The translations under genes and the position numbers were made by a program. The notes beneath the pieces are model-generated. The model saw only the letters and a program-made list of their open reading frames with translations, made no database searches and was not told the DNA's origin. This document shows, in pieces, positions 1 through 9,203 of a DNA stretch of 64,000 nucleotides. Location of the stretch: the NCBI RefSeq assembly GCF_004458765.1, contig NZ_SPJX01000652.1, positions 205,294 to 269,293 on the forward strand. Reading direction: 5' to 3'. The stretch is from Microvirga pakistanensis. Its GTDB lineage: Bacteria; Pseudomonadota; Alphaproteobacteria; Rhizobiales; Beijerinckiaceae. Each line of letters opens with the position of its first letter. Position 1 is the first letter of the stretch.

Positions 1-2105
1 GCTTCCACCACATAGGTGCCGTCGTCCAGATGAAAGCCGAGGGACTCGACGGGCACCCGCAGGGTTACGCGCTTGGTCTCGCCGGGTTCGAGGCTGATCT
101 TCTCGAACGCCTTGAGTTCGCGCAACGGCCGGCTGCGGCTCGCGACCGGATCGCGCGTATAGAGCTGCACGACCTCCTGGCCGGCCCTCGTGCCCTTGTT
201 CGTCACGCTCACGGCGACTTCCAGCGCCTCGCCGGCATCGAGCTTCTGGCGTGCGATCGTTGCGTCGGAATAGGCGAACTGCGTGTAGCTGAGGCCCCAG
301 CCGAACGGGTAGAGCGGCGTGATCGCCTCGTCGATATATTGCAGCGTGAAACGGTTGTCGGGAATTGTCGGGCGGCTCGATGGCAGGCGGTTGTAATACA
401 TCGGCAGCTGCCCCGTGGCGCGTGGCCAGGTGAGCGGGAGCTTGCCGCTCGGGCTGACGTCGCCGAACAGCACGTCTGCGACGGCATTGCCGCCTTCGGT
501 GCCCGGATACCAGGCCATGAGAATCGACGGAATGCGCTCCGCCACCGGTCCCAGGATCTGCGGGCGTCCGCCCATGATCACAAGCGCGATCGGCTTGCCG
601 GTGGCCGCGAGAGCTTCCAGGATTTCGCTCTGCTTGCCGCTAAGTTCGAGATGGGCGCGCGAGGCTGCCTCGCCCGAAAGCTCCTGCGGCTCGCCGAAGA
701 CGGCGACGACGACATCGGCGCTCTTCGCCGCTTCGAGGGCTGCGGGGAGCTGCTCCGTCGAGCGGCACATGAGATCGCAGGCGGGCGCGTGGCTCACCGC
801 GATGCCGGCGGATTGCGCACGCTGGCGGATTCCCTGAAAGATCGTGACGCTGTCCTCCTTGTGGCCGCGCGCCGCGTGAGGACCCATCTGATCCTGCGGC
901 GCATCGGCCAGCGGACCGATGACGGCGATCGAGCGCGTGCCGGATTTCACCGGCAGCAAGTCGCCCCTGTTCTGGAGGAGTACGAGCGTCTCGCGCGCGA
1001 CCTCGCGCGCGGCTTGGCGCGTTTCCTTCGAAGGGAAATCCGCATCGGTGCGGGTGGGGTCGATGGCAGGCCGGTCGAACAGGCCGAGGCGGAACTTGGT
1101 GCGCAGGACCCTGCGCACCGATTCGTCGACCACGCTTTCCGGCACACGTCCGGCGCGCACCTCGTCGGGCAGGTGCGCGATGTAGAGCTGCCCCATCATG
1201 TCCATGTCGACCCCGGCCAGAATGGCCTTGCGTGCCGCCTCCGCGCCGTCTGCGGCGACGCCGTGATTGATCAATTCGCCGATGCCCACCCAATCCGAGG
1301 TGACGAAGCCGTCGAAGCCCCATTGCCGGCGCAGCACGTCCGTCAGCAGCCACGCATTGGCTGTCGAGGGTTCGCCGTTGAGCGCGTTGAAGGCTGCCAT
1401 GAAGCTCGCCGAGCCGGCTTCGGCGGCGGCCCGGAAGGGAGGCAGGTAGGTATCGTGCATCTCCGCACGGGGAATGTAGGTGGTGTCGTAGTCGCGACCG
1501 CCCTGCGGCGCGCCATAGCCGGCGAAATGCTTCGTGGCGGCGGCAAGGCCGCCCTTGCGGAAGCCTTCCACGCGAGCGGCCGTCAGAACCGAGCCCAGAT
1601 AGGGATCCTCTCCGAAGCCTTCGACGATGCGGCCCCAGCGGCTGTCACGCGAGAGATCCGCCATCGGCGCGAAGGTCCAGTTCACACCCACATGGGACGC
1701 CTCCTTAGCGGACGCTTCCGCCGCGAGGGCCGAAAGGCGCGGACTGAAGGCGGCGGCTTCGCCCAGAGGGAGCGGGAACTGGGTGCGGAAGCCATGCAGA
1801 ACGTCGAGGCCGAACAGCAGCGGGATTTTGAGGCGCGATTGCTGCACCAGGGCCTGGGCCCTGGCGACATCCGCGGCATTGTTGAAGTTCAGCACCGCCC
1901 CGGCACGGCCCTCGGAAAGATCCTCCCACCGCAGCGGCGGGCCGTGGGAGACAAGGTTCAGCTGCCCGACCTTCTCCTCCAGGGTCATCTGCCCGAGCAG
2001 TTCGTCGACGCGGCGCTCGATGGCGTCCTGCGCGAAGGCCCCGGGCAGAGGCAGGCCGGACACAGCCAGGGCTGAAAGAAGGCCAAGGACATAAGAAAGC
2101 CGCAC
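1..2105 (-). CDS. bglX: Periplasmic beta-glucosidase, GH3 (3' end beyond window)
   Basis: Glycoside hydrolase family 3 enzyme of the BglX type, expected to remove terminal beta-glucosyl residues in the periplasm. I translated the minus strand from a GTG at 2105, which has an AGGAGA ribosome site five bases upstream. About 701 residues are visible before the window edge. The N-terminus is a signal peptide ending near AFAQ, followed by the family hallmarks LLGQMTLEEKVGQLN, LLFGLDVLHGFRTQFP, FAPMADLSRDSRWGR and the KHFAGYG segment. The last visible residues belong to the C-terminal fibronectin-III-like domain, so only a short tail is missing (family length about 765). The long plus-strand reading frame opposite is a shadow. 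Family assignment is firm; the substrate is inferred. Confidence 0.9.
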   Translation of the reverse strand, partial: MRLSYVLGLLSALAVSGLPLPGAFAQDAIERRVDELLGQMTLEEKVGQLNLVSHGPPLRWEDLSEGRAGAVLNFNNAADVARAQALVQQSRLKIPLLFGLDVLHGFRTQFPLPLGEAAAFSPRLSALAAEASAKEASHVGVNWTFAPMADLSRDSRWGRIVEGFGEDPYLGSVLTAARVEGFRKGGLAAATKHFAGYGAPQGGRDYDTTYIPRAEMHDTYLPPFRAAAEAGSASFMAAFNALNGEPSTANAWLLTDVLRRQWGFDGFVTSDWVGIGELINHGVAADGAEAARKAILAGVDMDMMGQLYIAHLPDEVRAGRVPESVVDESVRRVLRTKFRLGLFDRPAIDPTRTDADFPSKETRQAAREVARETLVLLQNRGDLLPVKSGTRSIAVIGPLADAPQDQMGPHAARGHKEDSVTIFQGIRQRAQSAGIAVSHAPACDLMCRSTEQLPAALEAAKSADVVVAVFGEPQELSGEAASRAHLELSGKQSEILEALAATGKPIALVIMGGRPQILGPVAERIPSILMAWYPGTEGGNAVADVLFGDVSPSGKLPLTWPRATGQLPMYYNRLPSSRPTIPDNRFTLQYIDEAITPLYPFGWGLSYTQFAYSDATIARQKLDAGEALEVAVSVTNKGTRAGQEVVQLYTRDPVASRSRPLRELKAFEKISLEPGETKRVTLRVPVESLGFHLDDGTYVVE

Positions 2106-2193
2106 ATTCGTCTCCTAGAATAGGCACGTGAAGGTTGTTGCGAGAGCCATCTCGCTTGCCAGCGATCCGTGCTACATAAGATAACGTCCCGAA

Positions 2194-3732
2194 GTGGCGT
2201 CTCGCGGGCGTCAGGTCAATCGATTTGTGAGGAATCGCGAGCAACCCGTGCCAGCTATCCTGAAGCTGCCCTTTCTGGCCCTGTCCTGCGCCCTGATCCT
2301 GTCAGGTCTGGCGCTGGCTGCTGCTGCCTATACCCGGGATGCCGAAGCGCTCGTGGTGTCCCTGGCGTTCTTTCTGGCGGTGGCCGCCGGGGCTCCCCTG
2401 CTGCTCGGCAGCCAGATCGGCAGGATCCTTGCCGAGCCGGAGCGAATCGTCGAGGACGTCTCCGTGCTCGAGGCGATCGCCCTGGAACAGGCGGCGGGAC
2501 CGGTGCAAGGTCATGTCGTCGAGGAGCCCGCCCTCGACGAGGACAAGGACACTCTGCGCAGGATCCAGAAGGCGGAGGCCGTCGAGCACCTCCGGGACGG
2601 CATCACGCACGACCTCAACAACAAGCTCATGGTCATCAGCGCCAATATCGACGCGGTGGCCCGTCACATGAAGGATCAGCCGTCGGTGCAGCGCAAACTG
2701 CTCTCGGCCCTCGTCGCATCCGATCAGGCGGCAAGGCTCATCGCCAAGTCCGCGTCCTTCTCCCGCCCGAGTGAACCGCAGGTTCAATACCTGGATCTTT
2801 CCGAGAGAATCGGCTCTGTCGCATCTCTCATGGGGCGATCCCTCCTGCGCGATACGGTGGAACTGAACCTGTCTCTTTCTGAGGAACTCTGGCCCGTGGA
2901 GGCCGATCCCGACGAGATCGAGACCGCCATCGTCACCTTGAGCGCCTATGTGCGGGACAGTCTGACGCAAGGCGGAACCATCACGCTTGCGGCGCAGAAC
3001 GCCCGGGTTGAGAAAGGCTCCCTTCCGAATCTGGACATCGAAGGCGATTTCGTCGAGCTGCGGATCTGCAGCACTCCGACGGAGAATGGGTTTCACGACG
3101 TCGGCGACGGCACGGAACAGGTTTTCACGCTCCAGGAGATCGACGTCTCATCCTGGCTCCGCCTGAATCGAAGCCTGCATTTCCTGCAAGGGATCGGAGG
3201 CGCCTCCAAGGTTTCCCGCAACGGCGATGAGCTTGCGATCGCGCTGTACCTGCCGCGTGCGGAAGTCGCCACGATGCTGCCTCTCGGTGCGCACAGCGAG
3301 GACGATCCGCCTGAAGAAGGCATGCGGCGGAGTGCGGAAATCCTCATCGTCGATGACGAACTCGAGGTTGCTCTGGCGCTGCAATCGACGCTCGAAGAAT
3401 TCGGCTATGTCACCAGCATCGCCACCGATGCCGTGCAGGCGGTCAAAAGTCTTCAGTCACGCAAGCCGGGTCTTCTGCTCACGGATGTCGCCATGCCGGG
3501 AACCATGAACGGCGTCATGCTGGCGCGCGAGGTGCGGCAGGCATTTCCCGGATTGCCCGTGCTGCTGATCACCGGCAATCCCGTGATGGCGGGGGAGGCC
3601 GGCGAGTTCCCCCTGCTGCAGAAGCCCATCATCAGTCGCGATCTGCATGCCGCGATCCAGCGGCACCTGACGCCGCCGGACGACGGGGGGAAGGTCGTGC
3701 CGCTGTTTCCCCGTTCCTCCAGAAGCGCGTGA
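2194..3732 (+). CDS. Membrane hybrid histidine kinase with degenerate ATPase domain and C-terminal receiver
   Basis: Two N-terminal membrane helices (about residues 24-46 and 52-72) are followed by a dimerisation/phospho-acceptor domain with an intact H-box (THDLNNK, His139). The region that should be the ATP-binding domain (about 200-356) has lost its signatures. Where relatives carry an N-box with the Mg-binding Asn (NARDA pattern) this protein reads AYVRDS (251-256), and no DTG or GLGLS-type G-box is visible, although the end (ALYLPRAE) keeps the family shape. The receiver (382-492) is complete: D387/D388, phospho-acceptor D431, T460, K477. It may act as a phosphotransfer hub rather than a kinase. 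The start is uncertain: GTG 2194 has no clear ribosome site and in-frame GTGs follow at residues 12 and 19. Partners are not in the window. Confidence 0.8.
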   Translation: MASRGRQVNRFVRNREQPVPAILKLPFLALSCALILSGLALAAAAYTRDAEALVVSLAFFLAVAAGAPLLLGSQIGRILAEPERIVEDVSVLEAIALEQAAGPVQGHVVEEPALDEDKDTLRRIQKAEAVEHLRDGITHDLNNKLMVISANIDAVARHMKDQPSVQRKLLSALVASDQAARLIAKSASFSRPSEPQVQYLDLSERIGSVASLMGRSLLRDTVELNLSLSEELWPVEADPDEIETAIVTLSAYVRDSLTQGGTITLAAQNARVEKGSLPNLDIEGDFVELRICSTPTENGFHDVGDGTEQVFTLQEIDVSSWLRLNRSLHFLQGIGGASKVSRNGDELAIALYLPRAEVATMLPLGAHSEDDPPEEGMRRSAEILIVDDELEVALALQSTLEEFGYVTSIATDAVQAVKSLQSRKPGLLLTDVAMPGTMNGVMLAREVRQAFPGLPVLLITGNPVMAGEAGEFPLLQKPIISRDLHAAIQRHLTPPDDGGKVVPLFPRSSRSA

Positions 3733-3738
3733 GCCGAG

Positions 3739-4440
3739 TCACGTAACGACGGCTGCGGCCGCAAGAGGAGCCGCAACCTCGCTGGCAGCGTGCGCAAGGG
3801 CAGCGAACAGCCGCTGCTGCGGCTTTTTCCAGACCAGGAGCTCAGGGTGCCATTGAACGCCGATGAGGAAGGGTGCCCTCTCATTCTCGATGGCTTGAAC
3901 GATCCCGCTTTCGTCGTGCGCCGCGATCCGCAATCCCTCGCCGAGCCGGTCCACGGATTGGTGGTGCAGGGCGTTCACCAGACACGGATTGCAGCGCAGG
4001 ATCCTGTCCAGGCGGGAATCGGCCTCGATGGTCACGCGCTTCTTCGGCAGTACCGTGCGCATCTTCGGGGCCTGAACATAGACCTCGTAGATATCCGTGT
4101 GCAGGCTGCCGCCCAGCGCCACGTTGATCATCTGCGATCCGCGGCAGATGCCGAGGATCGGAAGCTGCTGCGGCAGGGCCGCTTTCAGGAGCGAGAGCTC
4201 CATTTTGTCGCGATCAGGGTCGATGCGAACGTCCGGCAGAACCTGCCCGCCATAGATCTCTGCGCCGATATCGTCGCCGCCGCCGATGACGAGGCCCTGG
4301 AGTGGCTCTTGCGGCAGCGGCTCGCCCGGGACGAGGCGCACGGAACGTGCGCCCACCCGGGCCAGGGCCAGCCGATGCATGAGATAGCTGCGCCAGCCGC
4401 CGCGCCGGGAGGTGGTGACGCCGATCAGAGGTCTCGTCAT
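3739..4440 (-). CDS. Class I glutamine amidotransferase-like gamma-glutamyl hydrolase (PuuD/peptidase C26 family)
   Basis: A 233-residue single-domain protein of the peptidase C26 / gamma-glutamyl-GABA hydrolase family, which hydrolyses gamma-glutamyl amide bonds. The nucleophile elbow GICRGSQ contains Cys99, and QWHPE gives His198 and Glu200, so the catalytic triad is complete. The oxyanion-side segment IGGGDDI is at 52-58. Its start codon overlaps the stop of the upstream amidoligase by four bases (ATGA), so the two are translationally coupled. This pairing suggests it trims, or releases ammonia for, the product of that ligase and is not a housekeeping putrescine-pathway enzyme. No other puu genes are nearby. 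Confidence 0.85.
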   Translation of the reverse strand: MTRPLIGVTTSRRGGWRSYLMHRLALARVGARSVRLVPGEPLPQEPLQGLVIGGGDDIGAEIYGGQVLPDVRIDPDRDKMELSLLKAALPQQLPILGICRGSQMINVALGGSLHTDIYEVYVQAPKMRTVLPKKRVTIEADSRLDRILRCNPCLVNALHHQSVDRLGEGLRIAAHDESGIVQAIENERAPFLIGVQWHPELLVWKKPQQRLFAALAHAASEVAAPLAAAAVVT

Positions 4441-5414
4441 GAGCGCACGACCTGTTCCACCACGTTGGCCCAGCTCTTGTCCTCGCCCCTGAAGGCGAGA
4501 TAGGTCTTGCCCACCATGTCGAGCGCCTCGCGATCACAGGCCAGGCGCTCGACCGTGACCCAGCGGTTCCAGTCGGGCGCGATGCTCCAGCCGGGATCGC
4601 TCACGCGCGCGTCGGGCAGCCTATAGTGGAAGGTCGGGCGCCCATTGATCTTCTCGTTCGGAAGCACGGCCCGGACCCGGTCCCTGTCGAGGTGGTGCAG
4701 CAGGGGGAGAAGATCCAGATCGCGGTTGCGGGTCGGATTCGCCGCCAGATAATCATCGATGAAGCGAGGGATGTCGGGCCAGTAATCGGGCGAGACGATC
4801 ATGCGGACGTAATCGGGCGGGAACGGATCGGCAAAACCGAGAAGGTCCCGCGTGCGGTCGGGCGAGACCTCCCGGCGCAGCCAGGGATTCAGGAGCACGA
4901 AGCTCTTCATGAAAGCCGTGACCGTGTGGGCGTCCTGGCGTGGAATCTCCGGATTGAAGTGGAGGCCGAAGGCATAGAAGGGTGCGTCCTGGGTGCCCCT
5001 CGCGCCGAGCCGGCGCAGGATGTCGAGGATGCGGTCGAGATCCTGCAGGCGGTCGATGGGCGTGGGCGCCGTCACCAGCTCGCAGGGCACGAGGTAGCTT
5101 GCAGCGAAGCCGAAAAGGGCTGCGATCTTGGGCAGGACGCCCTTCCGGCTGCCTCTGGTCTTGCCTGGATGCAGGATGCGGCTGTCAAGCTCGACCGTGA
5201 GCTCCCCGATGGCGGAGTCCTTCAGAGCGAAGGAATGCGGGTCCACCTCGACAAGGCGGCCTCCGAGCGCCTCCTGCAGCGCCTGTATGGTCTTCTCGGC
5301 GGAAGGGCCGACGAACTCGATCTCCACGCCGACCGTGCGTACCTCGCCGCGCTCGTTATGAAGCACGGGCGGCGTGAGAAAACCGATCGAGGTCGGAAGC
5401 GCGGTCTGCGCCAT
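4437..5414 (-). CDS. Amidoligase family protein (GCS-like COOH-NH2 ligase)
   Basis: About 325 residues related to the Amidoligase_2 family, whose fold is that of gamma-glutamylcysteine synthetase and glutamine synthetase. These enzymes use ATP to join a carboxylate to an amine. The diagnostic early motif VGVEIEF lies near residues 28-34, and FGLHFNPE corresponds to the family GLHxHx segment. I chose the ATG at 5414 because GGAG stands six bases upstream; an in-frame ATG 14 codons earlier lacks a site. It overlaps the amidotransferase-like gene by four bases. Such ligase plus hydrolase pairs are known from comparative genomics as putative peptide or amino-acid tagging systems, but the substrate is unknown. 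Confidence 0.8.
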   Translation of the reverse strand: MAQTALPTSIGFLTPPVLHNERGEVRTVGVEIEFVGPSAEKTIQALQEALGGRLVEVDPHSFALKDSAIGELTVELDSRILHPGKTRGSRKGVLPKIAALFGFAASYLVPCELVTAPTPIDRLQDLDRILDILRRLGARGTQDAPFYAFGLHFNPEIPRQDAHTVTAFMKSFVLLNPWLRREVSPDRTRDLLGFADPFPPDYVRMIVSPDYWPDIPRFIDDYLAANPTRNRDLDLLPLLHHLDRDRVRAVLPNEKINGRPTFHYRLPDARVSDPGWSIAPDWNRWVTVERLACDREALDMVGKTYLAFRGEDKSWANVVEQVVRS

Positions 5415-5551
5415 CGGAAACTCCGGCAGAGCACAAGATGTGAGGCCTTTGAGCAACGGACGCGGTCCGGCTGAGTTCCTTGCTTGGTCCTCCTCTCTCT
5501 TCCGCAGTCACGGTGTGGCTTTCCGGATGCCCTTTGGTTACAAGCCCCACC

Positions 5552-6973
5552 ATGATCGCGAAACACCGGACCTTCGATAGATTCGCCTGGATGGCGGAGC
5601 TGCGCGCCACGCTCGCCCTAGGCTGGCCACTGGTTCTCACCAACGTGGCCCAGAACGCCCTGATGACATCGGACGTCATCCTCATGGGATGGCTCGGCTC
5701 CGATGCGCTGGCGGCGGGCGCGCTCGGCACGAATCTTTATTTCGCCTTCCTGATCTTCGGCATCGGCCTCATGAGCGCGACCTCGCCCCTGATCGCGGAG
5801 GAACTGGGCCGCCGACGCCATTCAGTCCGCGAGGTGCGGCGCACGGTCCGGCAGGGGTTCTGGGCCGCCATCACCGTTGCGGTACCGATCTGGATCGTGT
5901 CATGGAACGGGGAGCTCATTCTCCTGGCCATGGGGCAGGAGCCTGCGCTCGCCCATGCGGCGGGCCAGTACATGAGGGCGCTCCAATGGAGCCTTTTGCC
6001 CTTCTTGCTTTATCTCGTCCTGCGCTCGTTCCTGGCGGCGCTGGAGCGGCCCGGCTGGCCATTGGTGATCGGCCTCATCGCCGTGCCGGTGAATTTGGGC
6101 GCCGCCTATTGCTTCATGTTCGGCACGCTCGGCATGCCCCGCCTCGGCCTGATCGGCGCGGGCGTCGGCACGGTGATCTCGAGCGCCTTCATGTTCCTGG
6201 CCCTCGCCCTCGTGATCGGCCTCGATCCGAAGCTCCGGCGCTACCACATCTTCGGCCGTGTCTGGCGCTCCGACTGGCCGCGCTACCGCACCCTGTGGCG
6301 CATCGGCGTGCCCATCGGCCTGACGCTGGCCTTCGAGGTGACGATCTTCAACGCCGCCGCCCTGCTCATGGGGCGCATCGGCGCCCATGAACTGGCGGCT
6401 CATGCCATCGCCCTGCAGATCGCGTCCTTCTGCTTCATGGTGCCCTTCGGCCTCAGCCAGGCGGCGACCGTGCGGGTCGGGCGGGCCTATGGCGCCCAGG
6501 ATGCCGCGGGCGTGACCCGTGCCGGCTGGACGGCCTTCATCCTCGCCACGAGCTTCATGGTCGTGACGGCCTCCCTCATGCTCTTCGCGCCGCGTCTCCT
6601 GCTCAGCGCCTTCCTCGATCTCGACGAGCCGACGAACGCGCCGGTGGTCGCCTTCGCCATCTCGTTCCTCGTCATGGCGGCGATCTTCCAGCTCGCCGAT
6701 GCGGCTCAGGCGGTCGGCGCGGGCATGTTGCGCGGTCTGCAGGACACCCGGGTGCCGATGATCTATGCGGCGATCGGCTATTGGGGCATCGGCCTGCCGC
6801 TCGGCGTGATTCTCGCCTTCGGCACGCCGCTCCGCGGCATCGGCATCTGGATCGGGCTGGCGACGGGCTTGGGCGTCGTTGCCTCCCTGATGCTCTGGCG
6901 ATGGGTTCACCGCGACAGACTGGGCCTCGTCACGGCCATGCCGAAGGACGTTCAGGAGGCATTCGCGAGCTGA
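5552..6973 (+). CDS. MATE family multidrug/Na+ (H+) efflux protein
   Basis: A 473-residue integral membrane antiporter of the MATE/NorM family with about twelve hydrophobic segments in two repeats. Recognisable features are the N-terminal LALGWPLVLTNVAQNALMTSD helix, the ALAAGALGTN motif and the second repeat with GLSQAATVRVGRAYGA. The inner-membrane protein would export cationic or aromatic compounds. I chose the ATG at 5552 because it gives the usual family length; a start 24 codons earlier would add a non-membrane tail. It is divergent from the amidoligase gene and its 3' end overlaps the convergent ispH by 22 bases. Confidence 0.92.
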   Translation: MIAKHRTFDRFAWMAELRATLALGWPLVLTNVAQNALMTSDVILMGWLGSDALAAGALGTNLYFAFLIFGIGLMSATSPLIAEELGRRRHSVREVRRTVRQGFWAAITVAVPIWIVSWNGELILLAMGQEPALAHAAGQYMRALQWSLLPFLLYLVLRSFLAALERPGWPLVIGLIAVPVNLGAAYCFMFGTLGMPRLGLIGAGVGTVISSAFMFLALALVIGLDPKLRRYHIFGRVWRSDWPRYRTLWRIGVPIGLTLAFEVTIFNAAALLMGRIGAHELAAHAIALQIASFCFMVPFGLSQAATVRVGRAYGAQDAAGVTRAGWTAFILATSFMVVTASLMLFAPRLLLSAFLDLDEPTNAPVVAFAISFLVMAAIFQLADAAQAVGAGMLRGLQDTRVPMIYAAIGYWGIGLPLGVILAFGTPLRGIGIWIGLATGLGVVASLMLWRWVHRDRLGLVTAMPKDVQEAFAS

Positions 6974-7920
6974 GCGATCAGCCGGGACAGATCGACGGGG
7001 GCGAAGTGCGTGCCCTCATGGGTCACTCGCACCTCCTCGACCGTGATCGTGCGCCACCGGGCGAGCAGGGCCAGGGCCTCCTGCACCAGCTCTTCCGGAG
7101 CGGAGGCGCCGGCCGTGATGCCGATCACCGCCGCGCCGTCGATGAAGGACAGCGTGAGATCCTTCGGATCCTGCATCAGGAGCGCAGGCCGTCCCTCGCT
7201 CTTCGCCACCTCGCAGAGGCGATTGGTGTTCGAGGAATTGCGCGCGCCGCAGACGATGATGCGGTCCGCCCGCTTGGCGATCACGCGCACCGCGAGCTGA
7301 CGGTTCTGCGTGGCGTAGCAGATCGTCCTGGTGTCCGGTCCCTGGATGGCGGGAAACCGTCCCTTGAGGGCGGCGATGATCTCCCGCGTGTCGTCGACCG
7401 AGAGAGTGGTCTGCGTCACGTAGGCGATGCGCTCCGGATCGCTCACCACCAGCGCCAGCGCCTCCTCCACGCATGCGATCACATGGACGACGCCATCGAT
7501 CTGGCCGATGGTACCTTCCACCTCCACATGGCCGCGATGGCCGATGACGATCACCTCGCGGCCCGATTTCGCGTGTCGCTGTCCCTCGAGATGAACCCGG
7601 CGCACGAGAGGGCAGGTCGCATCCAGCACCGCGAGATTGCGGCTCCTGGCCTCTCGCTCCACAGTGCGGGAGACGCCGTGGGCGCTGAAGATGGCCACCG
7701 CACCATCGGGGATCTCCCCGACATCGTCGACGAAGACGGCGCCCTTCCGCTTCAGCTCGTTCACGACGCGCCCGTTATGCACGATCTCGTGGCGCACATA
7801 GACGGGCCGTTCGGTCTGCTCAAGAGCATCCTCGACGGCCCGGATGGCGCGCTCGACGCCCGCGCAGAAGCCGCGCGGCGCCGCCAGCAGAACGGTGAGG
7901 GACGGGCGGTCCTGGGTCAT
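6952..7920 (-). CDS. ispH: 4-hydroxy-3-methylbut-2-enyl diphosphate reductase
   Basis: Last enzyme of the MEP pathway: a 4Fe-4S protein reducing HMBPP to IPP and DMAPP in the cytoplasm. The 322-residue protein starts LLAAPRGFCAGVERA and has the three cluster cysteines: C19 (GFCAGV), C103 (DATCPLV) and C201 (ICYATQNRQ). The conserved SSNTNRL segment is also present. The ATG at 7920 overlaps the stop of hpnE by four bases, making this the final gene of the squalene/carotenoid unit. That placement suggests the cell tunes isoprenoid precursor supply together with squalene and pigment production. A longer open frame upstream is only read-through into the hpnE region. Confidence 0.95.
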   Translation of the reverse strand: MTQDRPSLTVLLAAPRGFCAGVERAIRAVEDALEQTERPVYVRHEIVHNGRVVNELKRKGAVFVDDVGEIPDGAVAIFSAHGVSRTVEREARSRNLAVLDATCPLVRRVHLEGQRHAKSGREVIVIGHRGHVEVEGTIGQIDGVVHVIACVEEALALVVSDPERIAYVTQTTLSVDDTREIIAALKGRFPAIQGPDTRTICYATQNRQLAVRVIAKRADRIIVCGARNSSNTNRLCEVAKSEGRPALLMQDPKDLTLSFIDGAAVIGITAGASAPEELVQEALALLARWRTITVEEVRVTHEGTHFAPVDLSRLIAQLANAS

Positions 7921-9203
7921 GCGGCGTCCTCCCGTCGATGCGGGTGATGGCGCGAGGGGTAGGCTCCGGCGGCAGGCGCGTGCTGCAAAGCCGCGACGGC
8001 CTCTTCCCCGGAGATCACGGCACTCTCGATGGTGGCCGGAAGGGTGCCGAGCCAGTCTCCGGCAAGCGCCAGATTGGCGAGGGGACGCAAGGGCGGCTGC
8101 GGCAGCGAAGAGGCATCCTGGCGGATCGTGGCGCGCTTCTCCTTCACGACCCGCGCCTCCGGCTGCCGATCGGCAGAGGCCTCGAGACCCAGATCCCGCA
8201 GCACCGGGACGACGTCGCGCCAGATGGCGGCGGCGAGATCGGCCGCATCCCTGTGAACCGCGGCATCGGCTGCCGAGACCGTGACGCTCACATGGTCCCG
8301 GCGCACGAGAAGCCATTGCGCCAGGGCGCCGGTGAGGCCGAAGAAGCGGGGCCTCTCCAGGCCGGGCATTCGGAAATGCAGGTTGAGGATCGCCTCGAAC
8401 CGCCGCGGCACGGGCAATGCGGGGAGCAGCCTTTCGATCTCGTAAGGCGGCAGGGCGAGGACGACTTGGTCTTCGGGGCGAAGAGCGATCGTGCGGTCCG
8501 TGAGGCTCAAGCCGATGACGCGGTCGTCATGGATCACGAGGCTCCTCAGGCGCTGTCCCGCCAGGATGGGAACGCCCAGAGTCTGCAGGGTCTCGACCGC
8601 AGGCTGGACGAGATCCTCGCTCAAGCCGTTCCGGGCGACGAGGAGGCGGCCCGCCCGCGGCCACAGGAGGCTCCGCAGGGCCAGGGCCAGGCGGCGGGCG
8701 GATGCCGCCTCGGGCGGCGTGTTGAGAACCGCCACCGTGAGCGGGCCGATGAGGCTGTCCATGATGGGCCTGTTGCCGATGATCGAGGCCACCGGGCAAT
8801 CCTGCACTGCAAAGGCGAGGCGCAGGATGCGTGCGAGATCACTGATGCCGATGCCGGGCGGCCGGCGGGACGGCCGCAGCCAGGACCAGGGCGACAGGCC
8901 GATCCGGCGCATTGCGCCGGTTCGCGCATCGTAAAGCGGAAGCCCCGTCCGCTCCGGCTCGATCCACCTGTCTCTCGCACCCACGGCCTTGAGCAGGTTC
9001 AGCGCCTGCCGGTTGGCCGTGAACAGGACATGGGTGCCGTTGTCGTGCGAGAACCCATCGGCAGGATGGATCGTGCGGCAGCGGCCGCCGGGCTCAGGGG
9101 CCGCTTCGTACAGAACGGCTTCGCCACCACTCCGGCCCAGGGTGAGGGCGGCGCTCAGGCCGGCGATGCCGGCCCCGACGATGTGGGTGCGTCTTGCCGT
9201 CAT
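7917..9203 (-). CDS. hpnE: Hydroxysqualene dehydroxylase
   Basis: FAD-dependent oxidoreductase that converts hydroxysqualene to squalene, the third step of the HpnD-HpnC-HpnE route from farnesyl diphosphate. The 428-residue protein begins with a Rossmann FAD motif (VGAGIAGLSAA, about 9-19) and the amine-oxidase second motif GGRCRT. It keeps HpnE traits such as the DNGTHVLF segment and the C-terminal LALAGDW near the FAD-binding end. It overlaps hpnCD upstream and ispH downstream by four bases each. No squalene-hopene cyclase is visible in the window, so here squalene production is tied to the carotenoid genes. Confidence 0.9.
   Translation of the reverse strand: MTARRTHIVGAGIAGLSAALTLGRSGGEAVLYEAAPEPGGRCRTIHPADGFSHDNGTHVLFTANRQALNLLKAVGARDRWIEPERTGLPLYDARTGAMRRIGLSPWSWLRPSRRPPGIGISDLARILRLAFAVQDCPVASIIGNRPIMDSLIGPLTVAVLNTPPEAASARRLALALRSLLWPRAGRLLVARNGLSEDLVQPAVETLQTLGVPILAGQRLRSLVIHDDRVIGLSLTDRTIALRPEDQVVLALPPYEIERLLPALPVPRRFEAILNLHFRMPGLERPRFFGLTGALAQWLLVRRDHVSVTVSAADAAVHRDAADLAAAIWRDVVPVLRDLGLEASADRQPEARVVKEKRATIRQDASSLPQPPLRPLANLALAGDWLGTLPATIESAVISGEEAVAALQHAPAAGAYPSRHHPHRREDAA

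Noticed and set aside
30..2075. 681-residue plus-strand open frame
   Set aside because: Antisense to the GH3 gene, whose minus-strand translation matches the family along its full length. In high-GC DNA the opposite strand is often open.
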